DNA of 64,000 nucleotides, taken from NCBI GenBank assembly GCA_001899145.1, contig MKVF01000021.1, positions 465,844-529,843 of the forward strand, given 5' to 3'. Shown here one piece after another: positions 33,608-43,323 of this stretch. The notes under the pieces were generated by a model. That model did no database searches, was not told where the DNA came from, and worked only from the letters and a program-made list of their open reading frames with translations. Position numbers and translations under genes: made by a program. The first letter of the stretch is position 1. Every line of letters starts with the position of its first letter. The DNA is from Flavobacteriia bacterium 40-80. Its GTDB lineage: Bacteria > Bacteroidota > Bacteroidia > Flavobacteriales_D > Crocinitomicaceae.

Positions 33608-33630
33608 AGATTAAAAAATTATTTTTGTAA

Positions 33631-33660
33631 AGAGGTCGGAACGGCCTCTTTTTTATTTTT
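33631..33660 (+). terminator. Terminator between thioredoxin gene and hemW
   Basis: AGAGGTC (33631-33637) pairs with GGCCTCT (33643-33649) and is followed by a T-rich run just before the hemW ATG. Confidence 0.75.
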
Positions 33661-33661
33661 C

Positions 33662-34783
33662 ATGGCAGGTATCTACATCCATATTCCTTTTTGTAAGCAG
33701 AAGTGTACGTATTGTGATTTTCATTTCAGTACAAATACATCGTATTATCAGCGAATGGTCAATGCTATGTGCATAGAGCTGAAAGAAAGAAACGAGGAAT
33801 TAAGGAATTATCCGTTGGAAAGTGTTTATTTCGGCGGAGGAACTCCAAGCATCCTGCCGGATCAGCTGACCGGACAAATTTTTGGCGCTATCCGGCAAAA
33901 CTTTGATCTGTCACAGATAAAGGAAATTACGCTGGAAGCTAATCCGGATGATATTACGGCGGAGAAGGTACAGTTATGGAAATCACTCGGAGTAAATCGT
34001 CTGAGTATCGGAATTCAATCGTTTGATGAGGTGGATTTGAGATGGATGAACCGTGCACATACCCCGGAGCAAAGCCTGAACAGTATCCGTACGGCGCAGG
34101 AAAACGGGATCTCCAATCTGACAATTGACCTGATGTACGGCTTGCCCGAAATGAGCCCGGAACGCTGGAAGAAGCAAATTCAGACAGCAATTGATACCGG
34201 AGTTCAGCATATTTCCGCGTATTGCCTTACAGTGGAAGAGCGGACGGCATTATATAAAAAAGTGCAGCGGGAAGAGCTGATTCCTTCTGATCAGGAGCTG
34301 CAAAGTGAACATTTCGATCTTCTGATTAATACATTAACAGAAAATGGATTTCTGCACTATGAGATCTCCAATTTCGGAAAGCCCGGGTTTCTTGCCGTGC
34401 ATAATTCGAACTATTGGAAAGGACAACACTATCTGGGAATAGGGCCTTCCGCTCATTCATTTGACGGAGTTTCCCGTACCTGGAATGTCTCTAATAATTT
34501 AACCTACATGAAAGAGCTCGAAAACGGAGTTGCCCCTTATGAGCGGGAAGTGCTCACAGCAGGTAACCAGTTCAATGAATTATTGCTTACCGGCCTTAGG
34601 ACCATGTGGGGTGTTGATCTGAAAAAATTAGGAGAAATCCTTGAGATCAGCGAAGAATTCAATTCAAAAGTAAAATACTATTGTGAAAAAAACTGGATGA
34701 CGAGGGAAGGAACAATCATCTACCTGACCAGTGACGGGAAACATTACGCGGATGCGATAGCAGAAGATTTATTCGAAATATGA
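33662..34783 (+). CDS. hemW: Radical SAM heme chaperone HemW
   Basis: A 373-aa radical SAM protein. The 4Fe-4S cysteine motif CKQKCTYC is at residues 11-18 (Cx3Cx2C), followed by FHFSTNTSYY. GGGTPS, ITLEANPDD and IGIQSFDEVDLRWMNRAH are typical of the HemN/HemW group. The short N-terminus identifies HemW (haem insertion) rather than true coproporphyrinogen oxidase HemN. It is unlinked to other haem genes here. Confidence 0.92.
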   Translation: MAGIYIHIPFCKQKCTYCDFHFSTNTSYYQRMVNAMCIELKERNEELRNYPLESVYFGGGTPSILPDQLTGQIFGAIRQNFDLSQIKEITLEANPDDITAEKVQLWKSLGVNRLSIGIQSFDEVDLRWMNRAHTPEQSLNSIRTAQENGISNLTIDLMYGLPEMSPERWKKQIQTAIDTGVQHISAYCLTVEERTALYKKVQREELIPSDQELQSEHFDLLINTLTENGFLHYEISNFGKPGFLAVHNSNYWKGQHYLGIGPSAHSFDGVSRTWNVSNNLTYMKELENGVAPYEREVLTAGNQFNELLLTGLRTMWGVDLKKLGEILEISEEFNSKVKYYCEKNWMTREGTIIYLTSDGKHYADAIAEDLFEI

Positions 34784-34816
34784 CTTTATTTTTTAAATTC
34801 GTACCATTAATAATCA

Positions 34817-36064
34817 ATGAGAATGGCTAAAATTCCGTTATGGACCTATCTGAAAGTTTTTTTACTGCTACAGCTGATCTTCTTCATGTTCGCGACAATT
34901 TCCGTGTTGCTGCCTGATGAAACAGTTAAAAAAAATATAGAAAAGTCAGTTGAGCTTTACAATGGCGAAGTGATTTATCCTCAGTATTTCATCAGAAATG
35001 AAGCACATCAGCTGGATAATTTCACGGATTATCTGATCATGAATGTGATCTACAATGCGAACCCGCATAAGCCGTTCAAATATGTTCTTTTCCCGCAGGG
35101 ATACTATATAGAAGTTACACAAGAAGCCCCGATCCATTTAAAATACAGCTTTGAGAATCAGCATCTGCCACCGAATTTCATTTATGGGAGATACTGGCTT
35201 GGAAGCTCATATGCTTATAAGTGGTTATTTTTAATCTTCAACCTGTCTTATGTGAGATGGATTCTGTTTAGTCTTGGTTCGCTGGCTCTTTTCGGATTTG
35301 TGGCTAATGTTTCAAATGCGATAGGAAAGCGCCAGATGTATCTGTTATTGTTGGGAGCTGTCTTCGTTAATTATTATATGTTCTTCATGTCCATGCAGTT
35401 TGCCCCCGTCTTTCTGATCGCCTTTTTAGGTTCTGTGATATTGCTTAAAAAGCTGGAAAAGAAGAAGCGCGTTGATATTTTATTCCTGATTCTGGGAGCC
35501 GTCACGGTATATTTTGATCTTCTGACCACACCGGTTCTGACGCTTGGAATTCCGTTGCTGGTTTGGGTTGCTTATCAGCCTGCTGTAATTGCCTATTTCA
35601 ATTATTTTAAATCACTCGTAGGATATTCGTTGCTTTGGTTTTTTGGATATGTTGCCACCTGGGCATTCAAATGGCTGTTGATATTGATTTTTACAGATTA
35701 TTCCATCTCTGAAGAAGTGAAAGGTAAGCTGGAAGAAAGAGCGGGAGTGTGGCACGGTTCGCGTTTTGACGCGGTTGATGTAATTTTCAATGTAATGAAT
35801 CTCGTTCCTTTGGCAGCCGTAATCACTGTTCTGGCACTACTTTCTGCTTTATTCTTTAATAAAAAGGGAGTTCAAAAAGCCTTATTGTTCCTGACTGTTG
35901 CGGTGCTTCCACTGTTGTGGGCATTTGCAACAGCTAACCATGTTGAAATGCACAGCTGGTTCACGTACCGGTCTTTGTGGGTGACTGTTTCCGGTGTTTT
36001 TCTGGCCTTCGGATCACTGATAAGATGGGAGGCGATCCGGCTTCCGAAATTGAGAAATAAGTAA
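34817..36064 (+). CDS. Polytopic membrane protein of unknown function
   Basis: A 415-aa inner-membrane protein with about nine to ten hydrophobic segments and a large loop between the first and second (about residues 40-130, containing NEAHQLDNFTDYLIMNV). The layout is like that of integral membrane glycosyltransferases or flippase partners, but no catalytic motif is clear. It lies 10 nt before a family 2 glycosyltransferase gene, so the two are probably one operon in lipid-linked sugar or surface-glycan metabolism. An alternative start is the second Met (residue 3). Confidence 0.7.
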   Translation: MRMAKIPLWTYLKVFLLLQLIFFMFATISVLLPDETVKKNIEKSVELYNGEVIYPQYFIRNEAHQLDNFTDYLIMNVIYNANPHKPFKYVLFPQGYYIEVTQEAPIHLKYSFENQHLPPNFIYGRYWLGSSYAYKWLFLIFNLSYVRWILFSLGSLALFGFVANVSNAIGKRQMYLLLLGAVFVNYYMFFMSMQFAPVFLIAFLGSVILLKKLEKKKRVDILFLILGAVTVYFDLLTTPVLTLGIPLLVWVAYQPAVIAYFNYFKSLVGYSLLWFFGYVATWAFKWLLILIFTDYSISEEVKGKLEERAGVWHGSRFDAVDVIFNVMNLVPLAAVITVLALLSALFFNKKGVQKALLFLTVAVLPLLWAFATANHVEMHSWFTYRSLWVTVSGVFLAFGSLIRWEAIRLPKLRNK

Positions 36065-36074
36065 GATATTCCGT

Positions 36075-37004
36075 ATGCAAAAAATAGCTGTCCTGATCCC
36101 TTGTTACAATGAATCGCTTACAATAGCAAAAGTAATAGCCGACTTTAAGAGAAGTCTTCCTTCTGCGGAGATTTACGTTTTTGATAATAATTCAACGGAC
36201 GGCTCTGCGGAAATAGCCATGGAGGCAGGTGCCGTTGTAAGATATGTTTATCAGCAGGGAAAGGGAAATGTGATCCGGAAAATGTTCAGAGAAGTGGACG
36301 CGGACTGTTATCTGATGATCGACGGAGACGATACTTACCCTGCGGAAGAAGCGGAAAAAGTAATCCGGCCGGTATTGGAGGGACGTGCCGATATGGTAAC
36401 GGGTGATCGTCTCTCTTCTACTTATTTTCAGGAAAACAAAAGAGCGTTCCATAATTCAGGGAATATTCTGGTGCGCAGGCTGATCAATATTATCTGGCGA
36501 AAAGATTTACGGGACATTATGAGCGGTTACCGCGCTTTTTCAAAATCATTTGTAAAGCTTTTCCCAGTGATGTCTTCCGGCTTTGAAATAGAAACAGAAA
36601 TGACGATCCATGCGCTGGATAAACGTTTTCAGATCGTGGAAGTTTCTATTCAGTATAAAGACCGTCCGGAAGGCAGCTTCTCAAAGCTGAATACATTTTC
36701 AGACGGATTTAAGGTGATCAAAACGATAATTACACTTTTTAAAGAATACAGGCCACTACTATTCTTCGGCTGGCTGTCCTTATTATTGCTGGTATTGGCG
36801 GTGGCGTTTTTTATCCCCGTATTTATCGAATATTTGAAGATCGGTTTAGTACCGCGTTTTCCTACATTTATTTTGAGTGGCTTTCTGGCATTGACAGGGA
36901 TCATTTCGTTATTTACAGGATTGATCCTGGATGTAATAGTGGGCAAAGACAGAAAGAATTTTGAGCTGAAGCGCACAGAACTTTATGAAAATCACCATGT
37001 CTGA
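36075..37004 (+). CDS. Family 2 glycosyltransferase (DPM1/DesVII-like) with membrane anchor
   Basis: A 309-aa GT-A enzyme. IAVLIPCYNESLTIAKVI opens the nucleotide-sugar domain, the DxD-type metal motif is IDGDDTYP (about 76-83), and DIMSGYRAFSK and FEIETEMTIHAL are typical of polyprenyl-phosphate sugar transferases. Two C-terminal membrane segments (about 230-250 and 262-290) anchor it. It likely transfers a sugar to a lipid carrier, together with the upstream membrane protein. Confidence 0.88.
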   Translation: MQKIAVLIPCYNESLTIAKVIADFKRSLPSAEIYVFDNNSTDGSAEIAMEAGAVVRYVYQQGKGNVIRKMFREVDADCYLMIDGDDTYPAEEAEKVIRPVLEGRADMVTGDRLSSTYFQENKRAFHNSGNILVRRLINIIWRKDLRDIMSGYRAFSKSFVKLFPVMSSGFEIETEMTIHALDKRFQIVEVSIQYKDRPEGSFSKLNTFSDGFKVIKTIITLFKEYRPLLFFGWLSLLLLVLAVAFFIPVFIEYLKIGLVPRFPTFILSGFLALTGIISLFTGLILDVIVGKDRKNFELKRTELYENHHV

Positions 37005-37094
37005 AGATTTTCTGAAATGAAGTTCCGGATGGAATTTTGCCATTTTACAACGCATTAATTTAGGTGAAACATTCCTGAAAATAAAATATCGTCG

Positions 37095-37102
37095 TATCTT
37101 TG
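37095..37102 (+). promoter_or_regulatory. -7 promoter element of lysS
   Basis: TATCTTTG matches TAnnTTTG, 29 nt upstream of the lysS ATG. Confidence 0.5.
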
Positions 37103-37131
37103 CGACTTCAAAATGCAAACTATATAAAATC

Positions 37132-38829
37132 ATGAGTTTAGAACTTTCAGGTCAGGAAATTCAACGTAGAGAAAATTTAAAAAGGTTAAGAGAATTAGGT
37201 ATTGAGCCGTATCCGGCTGCACTTTACCCGGTAACTGATTTAACAACTTCCCTCAAGGAGAATTTTGAAGACCGAAAGAAGGTTTGCATCGCCGGCCGTC
37301 TGATGAGCCAGAGAATTATGGGGAAAGCTTCTTTTGCCGAACTGCAGGATAATTCGGGCCGTATTCAGGTTTATATTAACCGGGATGAGATTTGCCCCGG
37401 AGAAAATAAAGATCTGTACAATGAGGTTTTCAAAAAATTACTGGATTTAGGAGACTTCATTGGCGTGAAAGGTTATTTATTCAAAACGCAGGTAGGAGAA
37501 ATTTCCGTCCATGTGGAGGAATTAACTCTTCTTTCCAAATCGCTGAAACCGCTTCCTGTTACGAAAGTGGACGATCAGGGGAATGTGTATGACGAGTTTA
37601 AAGACCCGGAGCTGCGCTACCGCCAGCGTTATGTGGATTTAGTAGTTAATCCGCAGGTGAAAGATGTGTTCATCAAACGCACAAAACTTTTTAATGCCAT
37701 GCGTCAATTCTTTAATGACGCGGGATATATGGAAGTGGAAACACCTGTTCTTCAATCTATTCCCGGAGGAGCATCCGCACGTCCGTTTATGACACATCAC
37801 AATGCTTTGGATATTCCTTTGTACATGAGAATTGCCAATGAGCTGTATTTGAAGAGATTGATTGTTGGTGGCTTTGACGGTGTGTATGAGTTTTCAAAAA
37901 ACTTCCGGAATGAGGGAATGGACCGTACGCATAATCCGGAATTTACAGTGATGGAAATTTATGTGGCTTACAAGGATTATAATTGGATGATGGAGTTTAC
38001 GGAACGTCTGCTGGAGCATTGCGCAGTGTCTGTAAATGGAAGTACAGAAGTTACTTTCGGAGAGCATAAAGTTAGTTTCAAGGCACCTTACAAACGCGTA
38101 ACCATGCGCCAGTCGATTATAGATTTTACCGGATTCGATATTGATGGAAAATCAGAGGATGAACTGCGAAAAGCAGCTCAATCAATGGGAATCGAAGTAA
38201 ATGAATCAATGGGGAAAGGAAAATTGATTGATGAGATCTTTGGTGAAAAGTGTGAAGGCAATTATATCCAGCCTACATTTATTACGGATTACCCGAAAGA
38301 GATGTCTCCATTGTGTAAACGCCACCGTGACAATCCCGAGCTGACAGAGCGTTTCGAATTGATGATTTGCGGTAAAGAGTTGGCGAATGCTTATTCCGAA
38401 TTAAATGATCCTATTGACCAGCGTGAACGTTTTGAGGAGCAGCTGCGTTTACAGGAGAGAGGAGACGACGAAGCGATGTTTATCGACCAGGATTTCTTAC
38501 GCGCATTAGAATATGGAATGCCTCCGACTTCGGGGTTGGGAATTGGCATGGATCGCCTGACAATGTATTTAACGAACAATGCCTCTATACAGGAAGTGTT
38601 GTTTTTCCCGCAGATGAGGCCGGAAAAGAACCAGACTGTTCAGCTAAATGATAATGAAAAAGCGATTCTGGAAGTGATGGAAAAGCAGAGATCCATGAAT
38701 CTGACAGAACTGAAAGAACAAATGGGGTTGAGTAACAAGGCGTGGGATACCAGTGTTAAAACGCTGACTAAAAATAACCTTTTGAAAGTAGAAAAAGCAG
38801 ACGATACATTATTGATTCACCTAGTCTGA
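37132..38829 (+). CDS. lysS: Lysyl-tRNA synthetase (class II)
   Basis: A 565-aa class II LysRS. The N-terminal OB fold (about 55-155, IAGRLMSQRIMGKASFAELQ) is followed by the catalytic domain with motif 1 (FFNDAGYMEVETPVLQ), motif 2 (KNFRNEGMDRTHNPEFT) and motif 3 (GIGMDRLTMYL, about 461-471). The core ends near residue 490. About 70 further residues (ILEVMEKQRSMNLTELKEQM) look like a winged-helix appendage, absent from the roughly 505-aa Escherichia form but common in flavobacterial LysRS as far as I recall. Confidence 0.95.
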   Translation: MSLELSGQEIQRRENLKRLRELGIEPYPAALYPVTDLTTSLKENFEDRKKVCIAGRLMSQRIMGKASFAELQDNSGRIQVYINRDEICPGENKDLYNEVFKKLLDLGDFIGVKGYLFKTQVGEISVHVEELTLLSKSLKPLPVTKVDDQGNVYDEFKDPELRYRQRYVDLVVNPQVKDVFIKRTKLFNAMRQFFNDAGYMEVETPVLQSIPGGASARPFMTHHNALDIPLYMRIANELYLKRLIVGGFDGVYEFSKNFRNEGMDRTHNPEFTVMEIYVAYKDYNWMMEFTERLLEHCAVSVNGSTEVTFGEHKVSFKAPYKRVTMRQSIIDFTGFDIDGKSEDELRKAAQSMGIEVNESMGKGKLIDEIFGEKCEGNYIQPTFITDYPKEMSPLCKRHRDNPELTERFELMICGKELANAYSELNDPIDQRERFEEQLRLQERGDDEAMFIDQDFLRALEYGMPPTSGLGIGMDRLTMYLTNNASIQEVLFFPQMRPEKNQTVQLNDNEKAILEVMEKQRSMNLTELKEQMGLSNKAWDTSVKTLTKNNLLKVEKADDTLLIHLV

Positions 38830-38851
38830 ATCAGAATAAAATAGTTAAGAG

Positions 38852-38883
38852 ATCTCCTGTATAATCATGCAGGAGATTTTTTC
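38852..38883 (+). terminator. Terminator of lysS
   Basis: ATCTCCTG (38852-38859) pairs with CAGGAGAT (38870-38877), then a T run. Confidence 0.85.
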
Positions 38884-38895
38884 TTGATAAGAAAT

Positions 38896-39870
38896 TCACA
38901 AAAACAGAATCCACCAGAAAGGCAGAGAAATTCCCAGCAGGAAAGAGATTTTAATCATCGTGTCGCTGAGCTTTAAAGCAGCACTCCCTTTTCGTGTCAG
39001 AAAGAAAATCGCAAGGACCAGCAGACATAAAACAAGCTCCAAAGGTAAAAACAACTGTATGAAATAGCTTTTGTCCTGAATGTGTAATCCCCAGAATATC
39101 GCTGTTAATAAAACGATCATCAGAAGCAAGATGCTTCCCGCTATGATCCGTGTGTTCTTTTCCCCGATCTGAATGGCCAGAGACCTGGAGTGGATCAGCT
39201 TATCACCTTCAATATCCTGTGCATCTTTGATCAGCTCCCGCGCGAAATTAAGTGTGAATGCGAAGACAAAAAAGAAGATGATCAGCCACCAGTCGCCGAT
39301 CTGGCTGAGAAAATGCTGTAATGCAGGATCAATATTCAGGTCAACGACATTGACGGAGATTTTTTCATGGAGTAAACGAAGATGATAATGAATATGGATG
39401 CCGACCAGGACAGGAACAATCCCTGTCAGGAGTGAGATCAACAAATTACCAATGATGCTTATTTTCTTCAGCTGGAGCGAATAAAACCACAGAATATTGA
39501 TAGACATCAGATGGATGAACACATACCAGAATGTTTTGTAACGAAAGCTCAGATAACAACCGATCAAAAATGCCACTGCGTTAAATGTCCAGTGATAGAC
39601 GATCGCCCATCTTTTCTTGATATGTCTGGTGATGATCAATTTCTCCGGTTTGTTGATCCGGTCGGATTTCACATCAAAATAATCATTGATAATGTTTCCT
39701 GCCGCGGCGATCAGGACGGTTGAAAATACCAGGAGAAAAAAATCGATTTTCTCCTGAAAGGACATGACAAAGTAGGATCCGAAAATGGTATAGAAAAATA
39801 AGACCGAATACATTGTCAATGCAATGATCAGCAAATTTTTATACCTGACCAAATTCAGAAAGTGCTTCAT
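38896..39870 (-). CDS. UbiA-family prenyltransferase
   Basis: A 324-aa integral membrane protein with eight to nine helices. The two Asp-rich prenyl-diphosphate motifs are present: NDYFDVKSDRINKP (about 63-76) and DAQDIEGDKLIHSR (about 220-233). In Bacteroidota this subgroup is usually annotated as a geranylgeranylglycerol-phosphate geranylgeranyltransferase-like enzyme. A role in menaquinone (MenA) is an alternative. It overlaps the following ompA-like gene by 4 nt. Confidence 0.8.
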   Translation of the reverse strand: MKHFLNLVRYKNLLIIALTMYSVLFFYTIFGSYFVMSFQEKIDFFLLVFSTVLIAAAGNIINDYFDVKSDRINKPEKLIITRHIKKRWAIVYHWTFNAVAFLIGCYLSFRYKTFWYVFIHLMSINILWFYSLQLKKISIIGNLLISLLTGIVPVLVGIHIHYHLRLLHEKISVNVVDLNIDPALQHFLSQIGDWWLIIFFFVFAFTLNFARELIKDAQDIEGDKLIHSRSLAIQIGEKNTRIIAGSILLLMIVLLTAIFWGLHIQDKSYFIQLFLPLELVLCLLVLAIFFLTRKGSAALKLSDTMIKISFLLGISLPFWWILFL

Positions 39871-41918
39871 TTTCCGATAATTTTATATTCCGTTCTGCGA
39901 TTCAGCTGGTGTGCTTTTTCTTTTTCTTCATTGGAAGACATAGCTTCGATCTGCTCTTTCGCGATTTTTGGCTGTGTAGAACCGTAGCCCTTTGCTTCCA
40001 GACGGTTTTTGTCAATTCCTCTTGACACAAGGTAAGTAACAACTGAATTCGCCCTGTTTTGCGATAGCTCCTGGTTCAGTTTGGTGTCTCCTCTGAAGTC
40101 TGTATGTCCCGAAATTTCAATTTTTACGGAAGGGTTTTTAGTAAGGAACTCGTACAATTTATTAAGCTCTACTTGTGATTCAGGTAAAAGATCTGCTTTA
40201 TTCAGGTCGAAGAAAATATTTTCAAGAACGATTGGAGCAGAAGTAGTGATCGGGATCATCGGAATATTCATTTTATAAGATTCCTGATCATCCTTCAACT
40301 GCATATCGAAGTTTTTGGAGAAATTCAGGTAACCTTCCATTTCCACACTTAATGCATATGAAGCGTTTGTAGGTAATGATACCAGGAACTCTCCGGAAAC
40401 AGGATCGGCTTGTGAGCGCACAATCTCTTTTTTGGTTTTCAGGTCGTATAGATAAAACTTTCCGTTGAGCGGCGCATTCGTATTAATATCATAGACAAGA
40501 CCTTCGAAATACGTTGTTTTGGTCGGTTTGAAGTTCTCAGGCATTTCGAAATAATAAATGTCCAGGTCACCGTATCCGCCTTCACGGTCACTTGCGAAAA
40601 ACGCGATTTCACCGTCAGCGCTTACCAAAAGTGAATTTTCATCTGCATGGGTATTGATCGGATATCCCAGGTTGACCGGATCACCCCATGTTCCGTCTTC
40701 CTGCAGTCTGGACATGAACAGATCGGATCCGCCTAAGCCAAGATGTCCTCTTGAGGCGAAATACAGAGTTTTTCCGTCCGGATGGATCAGCACGGATTCT
40801 TCGCTTTCCGGTGTATTGATGTTCGGAGGCAATGCTTTTGCAACGCTCCAGTTTCCGTCTTCCTGCAAATAGCTGACATAAATGTCGGTATTCATTGTTC
40901 CGCTTTCTGTCCTCATTCCACGGATAAAATAAAGGGTTTTCCCGTCTGATGAAAGTGATGGCTGGGATTCCCAGGCTGTCGTATTGGTTCTTCCCGGCAG
41001 ATTTACCGGATCTGTCCATTTGTTTCCTAATTTTTTTGTTACAAAGAAATCGCAGCTCCCTTTTCCGAAGCGATTGTCTCCATAATGCGTTCCGGTCGCA
41101 TCCGGGCAGGCTACGAATATAAGTGTTCTTCCGTCCGGTCCGATGGTTGGTGCTCCTTCATTGTTGACCGTATTGATATTTGATGGCATCGGAACAGCTG
41201 TCTGGAAAATTCCTTTTTCATCTCTGGTTGAGACATAGAAATCTTCCTGCCGCTGTTTCAGGTCTTCTATCTGATTTGTCACGATTTTTACTCTTGGATC
41301 GTAAATCCGTCTGGTGAAAAGCAGGGTTTTTCCGTCCACTGTTATTGTCGGAAAGTATTCCGGATCTTTTGTATTTACTCCCGGGCCAACATTTTTTGGT
41401 TCAAATTTATATGGATTGGATTTTAATTTGATGGAATATTCCAGGTTCCGGCGGATTTTTTCCGACTCGGCATACAGTTTCGGATTCGCGGGATTGCGCT
41501 GGTTGATCTTCTGGTAGGTCTGAATGCTTCTAAGCCCGTCTTCGTAACGTCCCGTCTTGTATTCCAGATTTCCCAGGAAAAAGAAAGTGGCACCAGACGG
41601 AGAAATATTCGGATTGATCGCCAATGCCTTTTTGTAATAATCTATTGCTTGTTCATTGTGCCTGGCATATTCCGCGTATTCAGCAGCAAGCATATATGCT
41701 TCCCAGAATTTATCATCTCTTGCAACTGCGCTTTCCAGAAGCTTAATGCCGCCATCGTAATCTGGGCGCATATATTTTGTCAGGTTATTTTTTGGGTACT
41801 GCATGGCTTCTTCAAAATATTTGATGGCTTTTTTGTCCTTCGTTGAATAGTTCATCTGTGCGCAGGCAAACTGAAAAAAGCAGCTCAGCAACAGTAATAA
41901 AACACCTGTTTTTTTCAT
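39867..41918 (-). CDS. OmpA-family protein with TPR and PD40 propeller (PorE-like)
   Basis: A 683-aa envelope protein; the start at 41918 gives the signal peptide MKKTGVLLLLLSCFFQFACA. In order: TPR-like repeats (about 25-130), a PD40/WD40-like propeller (about 160-440, with blades such as GGSDLFMSRLQEDGTW and FFASDREGGYGDLDIYYF), a carboxypeptidase-regulatory-like domain (about 450-530) and a C-terminal OmpA peptidoglycan-binding domain (ISGHTDFRGDTKLNQELSQNR, GYGSTQP). This layout is that of PorE, which links the T9SS to peptidoglycan. Upstream it overlaps queE by 4 nt. Confidence 0.88.
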   Translation of the reverse strand: MKKTGVLLLLLSCFFQFACAQMNYSTKDKKAIKYFEEAMQYPKNNLTKYMRPDYDGGIKLLESAVARDDKFWEAYMLAAEYAEYARHNEQAIDYYKKALAINPNISPSGATFFFLGNLEYKTGRYEDGLRSIQTYQKINQRNPANPKLYAESEKIRRNLEYSIKLKSNPYKFEPKNVGPGVNTKDPEYFPTITVDGKTLLFTRRIYDPRVKIVTNQIEDLKQRQEDFYVSTRDEKGIFQTAVPMPSNINTVNNEGAPTIGPDGRTLIFVACPDATGTHYGDNRFGKGSCDFFVTKKLGNKWTDPVNLPGRTNTTAWESQPSLSSDGKTLYFIRGMRTESGTMNTDIYVSYLQEDGNWSVAKALPPNINTPESEESVLIHPDGKTLYFASRGHLGLGGSDLFMSRLQEDGTWGDPVNLGYPINTHADENSLLVSADGEIAFFASDREGGYGDLDIYYFEMPENFKPTKTTYFEGLVYDINTNAPLNGKFYLYDLKTKKEIVRSQADPVSGEFLVSLPTNASYALSVEMEGYLNFSKNFDMQLKDDQESYKMNIPMIPITTSAPIVLENIFFDLNKADLLPESQVELNKLYEFLTKNPSVKIEISGHTDFRGDTKLNQELSQNRANSVVTYLVSRGIDKNRLEAKGYGSTQPKIAKEQIEAMSSNEEKEKAHQLNRRTEYKIIGK

Positions 41919-42532
41919 GGAATATCCATGTATTTGTGAGTTTGCAGTGATATTTTCCATTTTGGATTCAGTTTAATATATTCGATTATTAACGGCAAAA
42001 GCTGTTCCCTTTTTGACCATTCCGGCTGAAGGTATAAAAAACAATTTGAATTTACTAATGCAGCATGCTCTTCCGCCCATTTAAGATCTGACTTATGATA
42101 GATCACCACTTTCAGTTCGTTTGCTTTATCGTAAGCATCCTGTAACGGCTTTTTGAATTTCTTTGGGGAAAAGCAATACCAGTCGATGGCACCGTTTAGA
42201 ACATAGCAGCCGGAAGTCTCTATGGCTACTTCAATATTCTTTTCGTGAAGAGTATCTGTTAATTCCGTCAGGTCATACATCGCCGGCTCTCCGCCGGTAA
42301 TAACCGTGAAATCAGCGTTACAGGCTTCAATGTCTTCCAGAATTTCAGCGATTGATTTTTCGGGATGAGCCGCCGCGTCCCAGCTTTCCTTGACATCACA
42401 CCAGACACAGCCGACATCGCATCCGCCTAAACGTACGAAATAAGCGGCACGGCCGGAATAAAATCCTTCTCCCTGCAAAGTGTAAAATTGTTCCATAACA
42501 GGAAAGGTTGCCGGATGCTTCTTCTCAATCAT
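41915..42532 (-). CDS. queE: 7-carboxy-7-deazaguanine synthase
   Basis: A 205-aa radical SAM enzyme of the queuosine pathway that converts carboxy-tetrahydropterin to 7-carboxy-7-deazaguanine. FYTLQGEGFYSGRAAYFVRL is the conserved start, and the variant cluster motif is GGCDVGCVWCD (Cx3Cx2C spacing). TVITGGEPAMYDL is the SAM-binding GGE motif. Its end overlaps the ompA-like gene. Confidence 0.93.
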   Translation of the reverse strand: MIEKKHPATFPVMEQFYTLQGEGFYSGRAAYFVRLGGCDVGCVWCDVKESWDAAAHPEKSIAEILEDIEACNADFTVITGGEPAMYDLTELTDTLHEKNIEVAIETSGCYVLNGAIDWYCFSPKKFKKPLQDAYDKANELKVVIYHKSDLKWAEEHAALVNSNCFLYLQPEWSKREQLLPLIIEYIKLNPKWKISLQTHKYMDIP

Positions 42533-42760
42533 ACATCAAAAATACACAAGGTATTTTGTTTATTGTTAAAAGCAGATGAAAAATGTCATATCAATACAAC
42601 TGAAAAACGTGATTTTCTTAAAAGCATTGTTATTTTTAAGGGTGTTGAAATTGTAATACCAGGATAAATGAAGTTGTTGATATTTGACATATTTTTTCCA
42701 GACATATAATTTGATTTTTTACCAAGCAGACTATATAATATAATGGCTTTAATGCTTAAT

Positions 42761-43306
42761 TTACTTGTATTCTCGATTCAATTGTTCCCATTCCCGTTTC
42801 AAAATAGCGAACTGCATCGTATTCTCATACTTGGGCGAGCCATCTGCATTTTTCACAAAGGATATAAACTCTAAAAACAAAGCTTCTTGCCGCATGCCCA
42901 GGCGTTTACAGAGCTTTTGAGACGAAAGATTATCTTCTTCCACATAACAGTAGGTACGACGTGCAGATTGCTGCGTGAACAAATAATGGAACAATCCTTT
43001 GGCTGCTTCTAAAGCAAACCCCTGGCCACCATACTTGGGATTGAAATTCCAACCTACACTATAGGTGTCTTTTTCTTTTTCTGCGAAAAGATTTCCGATG
43101 ATCTGATTATTTTCTTTTAAACAAACCGCAAATTGTGATGGCTGCCAACTTCTTCGCGCTACTTCTGCTTTGGCTTCTTCCAATGAATGGAGTTTTTCAT
43201 CTTGAAAGCAATTGACAATTGGTTTTTCAAAATAATCAAACAAGCCTTCTGCATCGCTTTGCTCAAATCGGCGAATAGTTAGTCTTTCCGTACTGTAAAA
43301 ATTCAT
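42761..43306 (-). CDS. GNAT-family N-acetyltransferase
   Basis: A 181-aa acetyltransferase of the RimJ/RimL type (start at 43306, MNFYSTERLTIRRFEQSD; the longer frame overlaps the LytTR gene). The acetyl-CoA loop region is NPKYGGQGFALEAAKGLFHY and the closing strand is ARRTYCYVEEDNLSSQKLCKRLGM. The substrate is unknown. Its base composition is AT-rich like the left flank, in contrast to the GC-rich operon that starts 18 nt further right, so it belongs to the older chromosome. Confidence 0.85.
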   Translation of the reverse strand: MNFYSTERLTIRRFEQSDAEGLFDYFEKPIVNCFQDEKLHSLEEAKAEVARRSWQPSQFAVCLKENNQIIGNLFAEKEKDTYSVGWNFNPKYGGQGFALEAAKGLFHYLFTQQSARRTYCYVEEDNLSSQKLCKRLGMRQEALFLEFISFVKNADGSPKYENTMQFAILKREWEQLNREYK

Positions 43307-43323
43307 AATTTTCAAATTTAACG

